Source: JBCBTJ01 sp964597685
GTDB lineage: Bacteria; Pseudomonadota; Alphaproteobacteria; Caulobacterales; Hyphomonadaceae
NCBI GenBank assembly: GCA_964597685.1
Contig: CAZQZC010000158.1
Span: forward strand, 1-6,387
DNA: 6,387 bases
Reading direction: 5' to 3'
The notes beneath the pieces were generated by a model. The model was not told the origin of the DNA. It saw only the letters and a program-made list of their open reading frames with translations, and made no database searches. Numbering within the stretch: the stretch's first letter is position 1; every line of letters starts with the position of its first letter. The position numbers and the translations under genes were made by a program. Positions 1 to 6,123 of this stretch are shown piece after piece.

Positions 1-35
1 ATCTAGCTTATTCGATAGCTGCCGACCATCTGAAT

Positions 36-62
36 CGCCGCCCGCAGTCTGGGCGGCGTTTT
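36..62 (+). terminator. Rho-independent terminator of an upstream gene outside the window
   Basis: A perfect 8-bp inverted repeat (CGCCGCCC at 36-43, GGGCGGCG at 51-58) with a 7-base loop is followed directly by TTTT at 59-62. The very GC-rich stem followed by a T run fits an intrinsic terminator reading left to right. The opposite strand has no comparable T tract after the stem, so the plus orientation is preferred. It probably ends a plus-strand gene whose body lies left of the window. No coding end can be identified in the 35 bases before it. Confidence 0.7.
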
Positions 63-303
63 CGATTCCAGGCTTGATCACGCGCTGATTTGTGGGGGCC
101 GTTCCCCCTGTTTGACGTAACCGCTCGCCGTGAGCCGAATGTCATGCGCTCATTCCCCGGCCGCAAAGACGCTGCGAAGTCTCAGGCAGTTGCTTCAAGA
201 CCCGGATGGAGCTGTTGCGCAGTCGTGTGGATTGCTTTGGGGCGGGCTGCGTTGCGCGTCTTTTCGCGATCATGCGTCCGCGGCCATGGATTACGGAAAA
301 TCC
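63..303. other. Gene-free stretch between the terminator and the DUF2306-like gene
   Basis: No supported gene was found here on either strand. The short open frames that enter it (90-344 and 130-471 on plus, the end of 182-634 on minus) lack a good ribosome binding site, have protein sequences without recognisable family features and run into the membrane-protein gene. Two small hairpins are visible: GGGGG/CCCCC at 94-108 with a 5-base loop, and GGATT/AATCC at 288-303 just past the stop of the minus-strand gene. Neither has a T tract, so neither is called a terminator. No tRNA-like fold was recognised. Confidence 0.5.
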
Positions 304-1050
304 CTATTCCGCGGGCCGCACACGACGCTGGAAGCGCCGTGTGACGTTGCGGCGATGATAGATGATCAGGGTCAGCCCCACGACCAACGGCGCCGCCCAG
401 AGCGCCGGCGTCAAAGCCGCCTCCGGCAAGAGCCGCACTGCGCCGAAGGCGAAGAACGCCGTGTAGACTGAAATCCCCGCGCCCACGAGCGCCTTGATGT
501 GCTCCAGCAACCAATCGAGCGGCCCGCTCTCCGGTCCGTAGAGATACCACAGGTTCGTCGCCACCGTGGCGAATCCGATCGTGGAGATGCCGATCATCAG
601 AGGCTGGCCGATGGCGAGCCCTCGGGCCGCGCAATTCGCGGCGGCGACGAGGAGGGCTGCCTGCAGGGCGAGGTTACGCCATTCCCGAGCCGCCTTCCGG
701 TCGGTCCTGTGGCGCAAGCACATCTGGCCGTACCAGGCCAAATTCACCGTGAGGATCGCAAGGTAAAGCATCATCCAGCCGAAGATGGCTTCGATCAACG
801 CCGCGTCGCCGAAATCGGGATGCTCCATGAGATGAGGGTGCGTGGCGGCAGGGGCCGACAAGGTGGTCAGGCTGATGCAGATCGCGAACCCGCCCGTCGT
901 CAGCATCGAGTATAGGAAAACTCGTCCGCCGACGCGATGCGCCTGGCCGCCTTTCCGGCCCGCCACGGGGACCCAGAAGGCCACGAGCCCGACGGCCCCG
1001 GTCACGATGTGACAGGCGACGAAGAGATGAAACACGTCCAACACGGTCAT
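304..1050 (-). CDS. DUF2306-like multi-pass inner-membrane protein
   Basis: A 248-residue hydrophobic protein of unknown function, predicted to sit in the cytoplasmic membrane. About seven hydrophobic helices are visible, near residues 5-29, 42-64, 83-107, 127-146, 150-170, 184-207 and 211-231. No cleavable signal peptide is evident. The first helix carries His8 and His14. It is followed by a Lys-Gly-Gly...His38-Arg...Gly-Gly-Arg loop, and a later helix begins with His184. This spacing of histidines around 'KG...HR..GR' resembles the DUF2306 family of predicted membrane proteins. Heme or metal binding by these histidines is an inference only. The ATG at 1050 is chosen as start; an in-frame TTG two codons upstream (1056) is possible, because a weak TGGA sits about 5 bases before it. 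The stop is TAG at 304-306. The gene is divergent from the P450 gene. No partner or substrate can be named. Confidence 0.75.
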   Translation of the reverse strand: MTVLDVFHLFVACHIVTGAVGLVAFWVPVAGRKGGQAHRVGGRVFLYSMLTTGGFAICISLTTLSAPAATHPHLMEHPDFGDAALIEAIFGWMMLYLAILTVNLAWYGQMCLRHRTDRKAAREWRNLALQAALLVAAANCAARGLAIGQPLMIGISTIGFATVATNLWYLYGPESGPLDWLLEHIKALVGAGISVYTAFFAFGAVRLLPEAALTPALWAAPLVVGLTLIIYHRRNVTRRFQRRVRPAE

Positions 1051-1117
1051 GGGCAAAGTATTCCATACGAGCGTCCATGTGACTAGACTGGGCCAATTGT
1101 CTAATTCGAGAGACGCG
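1051..1117. promoter_or_regulatory. Divergent intergenic region between the membrane-protein and P450 genes
   Basis: These 67 bases separate two genes transcribed away from each other, so they should contain at least part of both promoters. They are less GC-rich than the flanking genes. No pair of -35 and -10 boxes with good match and spacing was found on either strand, and no clear operator dyad was seen. The call rests on gene arrangement alone. Confidence 0.4.
1108..1113 (+). promoter_or_regulatory. Ribosome binding site that fixes the P450 start
   Basis: GAGAGA lies 4 bases before the ATG at 1118. It is a partial but usable Shine-Dalgarno match. The in-frame ATG at 1049, which would add 23 residues, has no such motif and lies inside the start region of the opposite-strand gene. 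This favours 1118. Confidence 0.5.
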
Positions 1118-2509
1118 ATGTATTCTCCGCCCCGTCCGAAATCCCTGCCGGCGTTACCCGCGCTCGCCCGCGCGGCGTGGCGCGGCGATGGCGACTTGCT
1201 CAGTCTCCTGCCGGATTACGCATACAAGGTCCCGTTGGGTTTCATCGGCTATTCGCGGCGCCAAATCGTCATCGTCAACGATCCGGATCTTGTACGCGAT
1301 ATCATGACCGAACGCGCCGACGAGTTTCCCAAGAGCGACCTCATGGTCGGTGCATTGGCGCCGCTGGTCGGCGATTCGCTGTTCGTCTCCTCCGGCGATG
1401 TTTGGCGCCGCCAGCGCCGCCTGGTGGACCCAGCCTTCACTCATATGCGGGTGAGCCGAGCCTTCGACGCCATGCGCGCTGCAGTGGACGATTATGAGGC
1501 GCATTTGGCGAGGTTGGCGGCGAGCGGCGAAGCCTTCTCCCTCGATCTCGCCATGAGCCATCTGACCGCCGACATCATCTGCCGCACGGTCTTCTCAACG
1601 TCTCTTAAATCAGAGACGGCGCGGGAAGTCTTCGAGGACTTCCTGCACTTTGAACGCACCGTCGCCCATGTGGAAATCCGCCGCCTGATCTTCGACAAGG
1701 CCTGGGCGGAGACGCCTCACCGCGCCGACGTCTTGGCCGCATGCGCGCGAATCCGCACGCGCCTGGGTGAGTTGCTCGACACCCATCTCGCCCCTGGCGG
1801 CGAGGAATTGAACGACATTGCCTCGGCCGTGATCGCCGCGCGTGATCCGGACAATCCCGAGGACCGGTTCACCCGCGAGGAGCTGATCGACCAACTCGGC
1901 GTTTTCTTCCTGGCCGGTCACGAGACGACAGCCAGCGCGCTCACCTGGGCGTTCTACGTGCTCGCCGAGCGCCCCGAGGTCGCGGAACGTCAACGCGCCG
2001 AGGTGGCGGCGGCCTGCGGGCCGGCGGGGGAGGTGGGGTTCGAGGCGGCCAAGCGTCTCGTCTTTACCCGGAATGTCTTCAAGGAGGCGCTGCGCCTCTA
2101 CCCGCCGATCACCTTCATCCCCCGCGTCGCCGCGCACGCTACTCGGGTCGGCCGCATTCGGCTTCGCCGCGGGGCCATGGTGATGATCGCGCCCTGGGCG
2201 ATCCACCGCCATCACTCATACTGGCGCGACCCCGACCTCTTTGACCCGGACCGGTTCAGCCCGGAGCGTGAAGGCGAACTGACGCCAGGCGCCTATCTTC
2301 CCTACGGCCAGGGCCAGCGCATCTGCGTCGGCGCGGGCTTTGCGGGCGTCGAGAGCGCACTGATCCTCGCCCGGTTGGGCCGGCGGTTTGAGTTTCGCAT
2401 CCAAAATCCCGCCGCTGTGCGCCCGGTCGCCCGCCTGACGACGCGGCCGAAGGACCAGATTATGTGCACCGTGCGGGACCGGTTCGCGGCGACGCGGGCG
2501 GCGGCGTGA
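1118..2509 (+). CDS. Cytochrome P450 monooxygenase
   Basis: A complete 463-residue cytochrome P450, a heme-thiolate enzyme that typically inserts one oxygen atom from O2 into an organic substrate using electrons from a redox partner. All diagnostic motifs are present in order: the C-helix Trp96-x3-Arg100 (heme propionate contact), the I-helix AGHETT at 266-271 with the acid and threonine used in O2 activation, the K-helix Glu323-x-x-Arg326, a PDRF at 377-380, and the heme loop YGQGQRICVG at 396-405 with Cys403 as the iron ligand. The loop begins with Tyr396 where most P450s have Phe. Length is normal for the family. No N-terminal membrane anchor is seen, so it is probably cytosolic. No ferredoxin or reductase gene is adjacent, so electrons must come from proteins encoded elsewhere. 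The substrate and CYP family cannot be assigned from sequence alone. The ATG at 1118 is preferred to the in-frame ATG at 1049 on ribosome binding site and overlap grounds. Confidence 0.96.
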   Translation: MYSPPRPKSLPALPALARAAWRGDGDLLSLLPDYAYKVPLGFIGYSRRQIVIVNDPDLVRDIMTERADEFPKSDLMVGALAPLVGDSLFVSSGDVWRRQRRLVDPAFTHMRVSRAFDAMRAAVDDYEAHLARLAASGEAFSLDLAMSHLTADIICRTVFSTSLKSETAREVFEDFLHFERTVAHVEIRRLIFDKAWAETPHRADVLAACARIRTRLGELLDTHLAPGGEELNDIASAVIAARDPDNPEDRFTREELIDQLGVFFLAGHETTASALTWAFYVLAERPEVAERQRAEVAAACGPAGEVGFEAAKRLVFTRNVFKEALRLYPPITFIPRVAAHATRVGRIRLRRGAMVMIAPWAIHRHHSYWRDPDLFDPDRFSPEREGELTPGAYLPYGQGQRICVGAGFAGVESALILARLGRRFEFRIQNPAAVRPVARLTTRPKDQIMCTVRDRFAATRAAA

Positions 2510-2605
2510 AGGTGCTCTGAGGCGAACCTGCACTCTCGGCTGGCTCCGGCTGGCAAACCGCTCCCACGCCTGGCTTAGGCGAGCTCAAAGGGTCATTCCT
2601 TGCGG

Positions 2606-2620
2606 TCGCCGCGGCGGCGA
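2606..2620 (+). terminator. Possible weak terminator after the P450 gene
   Basis: TCGCCG/CGGCGA forms a perfect 6-bp stem with a 3-base loop about 97 bases after the P450 stop codon. It is followed by TATGTT rather than a clean T run, so it would be a poor intrinsic terminator. It may only stall polymerase, or it may be an incidental GC-rich dyad. Confidence 0.25.
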
Positions 2621-2631
2621 TATGTTCGAAA

Positions 2632-2652
2632 CGGCCAGCCACTGGCAGGCCG
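2632..2652 (-). terminator. Probable intrinsic terminator of the transglutaminase/DUF2126 gene
   Basis: Read on the minus strand, CGGCC-T-GCC pairs with GGC-T-GGCCG around an AGT loop. This gives 5 plus 3 base pairs with one T-T mismatch. It starts 19 bases after the TAG stop at 2672-2674 and is followed by TTT. Position and stem support a terminator; the short T tract keeps confidence moderate. Confidence 0.42.
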
Positions 2653-2671
2653 ATCAAAGAAAAGACCGTTG

Positions 2672-5600
2672 CTAAGATCTGCGCAGGTCGAGCGTGTAGG
2701 GTGTTCTGGGATCAACACGGCCCGGCTCAAGGCGCATTGCGCCAGGCGTGTGACCGAACGGGTGGAACCGCGCGAGGCGGCGACCTTCGGCTTCCAAGGC
2801 GTTGACGGGTCGCGTCTCGAAGTTTCGCCCGCCCGGATGGGCGGCGTAATAGGTGCAGCCGGCGAGCGCACGACCCGCGGCAGCGTCGACAAGGTCAAAA
2901 ATCAAGGGATCATGCGGTGGTATGGTGGGGTGCAAGCAAGATGCCGGCAACCAGGAGCGAAAGCGTACGCCGCAGATGCGTTCGTCAGGGCGGATTCCAG
3001 GCTGTAGCGGCAGCGAACGCCCATTACAGGCGGCGGACAGTCCTGAAGCATCCCACTCGCCGATCACCTTCACTTGGAGGCGGTCAAGGGAGCTGTCGAC
3101 GAACCGCGTCGTGCCGTCCGCTGCGCCCTCTTCGCCTAGGACGTGCCATGGCTCCAACGCCGTGCGCAGCTCCAAGGCGACGCCGTCATGTTCGATCCGC
3201 CCAGCGAGCGGAAATCGAAAATCGTATTGTGCACGGAACCATTCGGGATCGAGCGTCACCCCCAAACCGTCGGACACCTCGCCGAGCGCCTCGCAAAGGT
3301 CCGCCCAAAGCACATCAGGCAGCATGAAGCGATCGTGGAGGGCCATGCCCCAAGGTTTGAGGGACGCGCGATAGGGTGTTTTCCAAAACCAAGCGATCAA
3401 GGCGCGCAGCACCAATTGCTGGGCGAGGTTCATGCGCCAATGCGGCGGCATCTCAAATCCGCGAAACTCCACCAGACCGAGCCTGCCTGCAGGTCCGTCG
3501 GGCGAATAGAGTTTATCGATGCAGATCTCAGAGCGATGCGTGTTGCCCGTGACGTCGACCAGGAGGTGGCGCAGCACGCGGTCGACCAGCCAAGGTGGAA
3601 AATCCGTCGCCTCAGGTCCAGGCAGCTGATCGAGCGCGATCTCAAGTTCGTACAGCAGATCCGAGCGGGCTTCGTCGACCCGGGGAGCTTGGCTCGTCGG
3701 ACCAATGAACAGACCTGAAAAGAAATAGCTGAGCGCCGGGTGGTTCTGCCAAAACCGTATGAGCGAGCCGAGTACGTCGGGGCGGCGCAGGAATGGACTG
3801 TCAGGGGCGCTCGCCCCGCCGACCGTAACGTGGGCGCCGCCGCCGGATCCGAGCGGCCTGCCGTCGAGCATGAATCCAGAGGCGTCGAGGCCGCAGGCGC
3901 GCGCCTCCTCATATATCGCCGCCGTCTTGTCTCGAAGGTGCGCCCAGTCGGGCGAGGGGTGGATGTTGACCTCGATCACCCCAGGGTCCGGGGTCACCTT
4001 GATCTCAGAAAAGCGCGGATCTCTCGGCGGCGGATATCCCTCAAGGCGAACAGGTTGGCCCATCGTTTCCGCCACGCCTTCAATCGCGGCAATGAGATCC
4101 ACATAAGCCTCGGGTGACCCAGTCGGCGGCAGAAAGACGTTTAAGCGTCCCTCCCTCTGCTCCACGACGAGAGCCGTCCGGACGGGGGCCGACATCGTCT
4201 CAGCCGCTTCCTCGTCAGTTTCGGACATTTCGCAGGATTCCGGCCCCGGGACGCTGCGGCGTTGTCGTTTGATGGCGACATCGGGGAGAGGGGATCGCGG
4301 TGAAAACGGATCGACGTCCTGGATGAAGGGCGCCAGGGCGGGCGAGACATAGGGCAAGGACTTCATAGGGAGGCGGAAGCCCGCCGGACTGTCGCCGGGC
4401 GCCAGGCAGAGCTTTTCCCGGCGAGTTTGCCATATCTCCGACATCCAACGTATCACCCGTCCACCGACGCCGTCAGCCTGGGCGGGCTGGAGCGGCAAGA
4501 CGAACGCTGCGGGCTGCGAGAGATTGGAGTCGAGAATGCGCGCGAGGCGGGTCCGCTCCTCTGGGTCGTCGAGCCGATCATCTCCAGGGGCGAGATTGTC
4601 GGGCAGTCTCGCTTCGTCAAGGACGTATTCGGCGGGATCCTCATAGACGGGCTGAACATATTTGGGCGACAGGTCGAGGGCGTCGGTAAGCGTTTCGGCG
4701 AGGAGCCTTGCCGCGTTCGGCGACGGCGCGCTCTCAAATGTCTCTTGGGCGATCAGGTCGGGATTGCGCCACAGCGGCGCGCCATCGTTTCTCCAAACGA
4801 TCCCATAGGCCCACCGAGGCAAGGGTTCGCCGGGATACCATTTGCCCTGTCCATGGGTGAGCAGTCCGCCCGGCGCAAAACGACCGAGGAGCCGACGGGC
4901 CAATTTGTCGGCGTAGGCGCGCTTCGTCGGGCCGACAGCCGCGGTTGTCCATTCTTCTCCGTCACGGTCGGCGGCCGCGATGAAGGTCGGTTCGCCGCCC
5001 ATGGTGAGACGGACGTCCATGCGCCGCAATTCATCCTCGACCGCCTGACCGGCTTGATCGACGGCGGCCCAATCGGTGTCTGCGAAGGGCGCCGTGATCC
5101 GCGCTGGCTCGCGGATGCGTTCGACCTTCATCTCGAAATTCAGATCGACTTCGCACGGCTCCAAACCGCCGGATATGGGCGCCGCCGATTGGGGCGCCGG
5201 CGTCGCTGCGAGCGGGATGTGGCCCTCGCCGGCGAACAGGCCTGATGTGGCGTCGAGGCCGATCCAGCCGGCGCCCGGAACAAAGGCCTCAGCCCAGGCG
5301 TGCAGGTCCGTGAAATCTTCGTCCGGCCCGGCGGGGCCGTCCAACGGTTTTTCGTCAGCGGCGAGCTGTATCAAGTAGCCCGAGACGAAGCGCGCGGCGA
5401 CGCCGACATGGCGCAGCAAATTCACGAGAAGCCAAGCACTGTCGCGACAGGACCCTTTCGCCCGGGTCAACGATTCCTCCGGCGTTTGAACGCCAGGCTC
5501 CATACGTACGATGTAACCGATCTTGGCTTTAACCCGCTGGTTCAGCTCGACCAGAAAGTCGATCGTGCGGAGGTCGGTCCGCTGTCCGCGCTCCCACAGC

Positions 5601-6007
5601 GCTTTCGCCTCTTCGGCCGCCGCTTCGAAACGCGGACCGTCGGCGCTTGTCGCCAAATAGGGCGCGAGATCTTGCTTCAGTTCGGCGCTGTATAGGAATG
5701 GAGCGTGGAAGACGTCCTCGTCGAGGAAGAAATCGAATGGATTGATCGCGATCATGTCGACGACGACATCCACGTCGACGCTGAAATGGTCGGTCTTCTC
5801 CGGAAAGACGGCGCGCGCTTGATAGTTTCCAAACGGATCCTGCTGCCAATTCAGGAAATGACCCGCAGGCTTTATGACTTGGCTATAGGAGACGATTGGC
5901 GTGCGCGCATGGGGAGCGGGGCGCAGCCGGATGGTCTGAGGCCCTAACGTGACCTTTCGATCATAGGTGTAGTGCGTGCGGTGGGTGAGTGCGACTCTGA
6001 TGGTCAT
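2672..6007 (-). CDS. Transglutaminase-like protein fused to a DUF2126 predicted amidoligase
   Basis: A 1111-residue two-part protein of about the usual length for this family. Residues 1 to about 95 match the bacterial transglutaminase N-terminal domain and begin with the typical MTIRVAL. Residues about 150-255 form the papain-fold transglutaminase core, with Cys187 in GSCRDSAW, His236 in DLHAWAE and Asp252 in LDAT as an intact catalytic triad. Residues about 313-1095 are DUF2126, a predicted glutamine-synthetase-like amidoligase. Conserved-looking blocks there include MGGEPTF (336-342), HGQGKWYPGE (385-394), GVIEVNIHPSPDW (676-688), SGGGAHVTVGG (721-731), GNTHRSEICIDKLY (821-834) and LVEFRGFEMPPH (845-856). 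Glu679, His726, Glu847 and Arg849 are candidate active-site residues by analogy with glutamine synthetase. A short acidic linker at about 587-605 separates two parts of DUF2126. No signal peptide or membrane helix is seen, so it is probably cytosolic. The start codon lies in an inverted repeat. The gene stands alone on its strand and is divergent from an ATP-grasp gene of the same conserved neighbourhood. The natural substrate is unknown. Confidence 0.93.
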   Translation of the reverse strand: MTIRVALTHRTHYTYDRKVTLGPQTIRLRPAPHARTPIVSYSQVIKPAGHFLNWQQDPFGNYQARAVFPEKTDHFSVDVDVVVDMIAINPFDFFLDEDVFHAPFLYSAELKQDLAPYLATSADGPRFEAAAEEAKALWERGQRTDLRTIDFLVELNQRVKAKIGYIVRMEPGVQTPEESLTRAKGSCRDSAWLLVNLLRHVGVAARFVSGYLIQLAADEKPLDGPAGPDEDFTDLHAWAEAFVPGAGWIGLDATSGLFAGEGHIPLAATPAPQSAAPISGGLEPCEVDLNFEMKVERIREPARITAPFADTDWAAVDQAGQAVEDELRRMDVRLTMGGEPTFIAAADRDGEEWTTAAVGPTKRAYADKLARRLLGRFAPGGLLTHGQGKWYPGEPLPRWAYGIVWRNDGAPLWRNPDLIAQETFESAPSPNAARLLAETLTDALDLSPKYVQPVYEDPAEYVLDEARLPDNLAPGDDRLDDPEERTRLARILDSNLSQPAAFVLPLQPAQADGVGGRVIRWMSEIWQTRREKLCLAPGDSPAGFRLPMKSLPYVSPALAPFIQDVDPFSPRSPLPDVAIKRQRRSVPGPESCEMSETDEEAAETMSAPVRTALVVEQREGRLNVFLPPTGSPEAYVDLIAAIEGVAETMGQPVRLEGYPPPRDPRFSEIKVTPDPGVIEVNIHPSPDWAHLRDKTAAIYEEARACGLDASGFMLDGRPLGSGGGAHVTVGGASAPDSPFLRRPDVLGSLIRFWQNHPALSYFFSGLFIGPTSQAPRVDEARSDLLYELEIALDQLPGPEATDFPPWLVDRVLRHLLVDVTGNTHRSEICIDKLYSPDGPAGRLGLVEFRGFEMPPHWRMNLAQQLVLRALIAWFWKTPYRASLKPWGMALHDRFMLPDVLWADLCEALGEVSDGLGVTLDPEWFRAQYDFRFPLAGRIEHDGVALELRTALEPWHVLGEEGAADGTTRFVDSSLDRLQVKVIGEWDASGLSAACNGRSLPLQPGIRPDERICGVRFRSWLPASCLHPTIPPHDPLIFDLVDAAAGRALAGCTYYAAHPGGRNFETRPVNALEAEGRRLARFHPFGHTPGAMRLEPGRVDPRTPYTLDLRRS

Positions 6008-6019
6008 GGTGCGACCATG
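6005..6019 (-). promoter_or_regulatory. Inverted repeat covering the start codon of the transglutaminase/DUF2126 gene
   Basis: CATGGT (6005-6010) and ACCATG (6014-6019) form a perfect 6-bp dyad around a 3-base centre. The first three bases, read on the minus strand, are the ATG start codon. In the mRNA this could fold into a hairpin that hides the start. At DNA level it could be a small operator. Both roles are inference; the dyad itself is directly visible. Confidence 0.4.
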
Positions 6020-6021
6020 TG

Positions 6022-6038
6022 CGCCCGCCTGTCGGGCG
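6022..6038 (-). promoter_or_regulatory. GC-rich stem-loop in the leader of the transglutaminase/DUF2126 gene
   Basis: CGCCCG (6022-6027) and CGGGCG (6033-6038) form a perfect 6-bp stem with a 5-base loop. On the minus strand the loop reads ACAGG, and the stem ends 14 bases before the start codon. It covers the only purine-rich stretch near the usual Shine-Dalgarno position. It may reduce translation initiation, but no function can be shown from sequence alone. Confidence 0.35.
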
Positions 6039-6110
6039 GCAAGGTCAAAAGCTACGAAATCGCCAAACTCGCGTGGACCTGCCCTGACTTTCTCGCTCTA
6101 GTGCACGCTG

Positions 6111-6116
6111 AGGAGG
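6111..6116 (+). promoter_or_regulatory. Strong ribosome binding site of the ATP-grasp gene
   Basis: AGGAGG, a full Shine-Dalgarno core, lies 7 bases before the ATG at 6124. This is the best translation signal in the window. It selects 6124 over the next in-frame ATG at 6136. Confidence 0.85.
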
Positions 6117-6123
6117 CGGCGCT

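Larger units (their letters stand above)
2510..2671. other. Convergent spacer with several inverted repeats
   Basis: This 162-base gap separates the tail-to-tail P450 and transglutaminase/DUF2126 genes. Besides the two hairpins listed separately, it contains a direct repeat of CGGCTGGC (2537-2544 and 2547-2554, two bases apart) and a small hairpin, CGCCT/AGGCG at 2567-2581. No gene is supported. Open frames crossing it are low-quality extensions of shadows from the flanking genes. Confidence 0.5.
6008..6123. promoter_or_regulatory. Divergent control region between the DUF2126 and ATP-grasp genes
   Basis: These 116 bases lie between two head-to-head genes that belong to the same conserved neighbourhood, so both promoters should be here. 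The part around 6041-6100 is less GC-rich than the genes. No convincing sigma-70 promoter pair could be defined by eye on either strand. Two inverted repeats sit on the DUF2126 side and a strong ribosome binding site on the ATP-grasp side. Confidence 0.5.

Noticed and set aside
94..108. GGGGG/CCCCC hairpin as a terminator or small RNA
   Set aside because: The stem is only 5 bp with no T run directly after it, and there is no promoter or gene context to support a function.
90..471. Plus-strand open frames at 90-344 and 130-471 as small genes
   Set aside because: They overlap each other in different frames, run into the minus-strand membrane-protein gene, lack good ribosome binding sites and have no family-like sequence.
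1077..1105. A promoter with -10-like TCTAAT at 1100-1105 for the P450 gene
   Set aside because: No -35 box with good match lies at 16-18 bases spacing. Transcription would start at about 1112, leaving no room for the ribosome binding site before the ATG at 1118.
2537..2554. CGGCTGGC direct repeat as a mobile-element target duplication or attachment site
   Set aside because: The two copies are only two bases apart with no element between them, and an 8-base repeat in GC-rich DNA can arise by chance.
2600..5947. Many plus-strand open frames inside the transglutaminase/DUF2126 gene, the longest at 4427-5245
   Set aside because: They are antisense shadows typical of GC-rich coding DNA. Their proteins are arginine-rich without recognisable domains, while the minus strand carries clear family motifs throughout.
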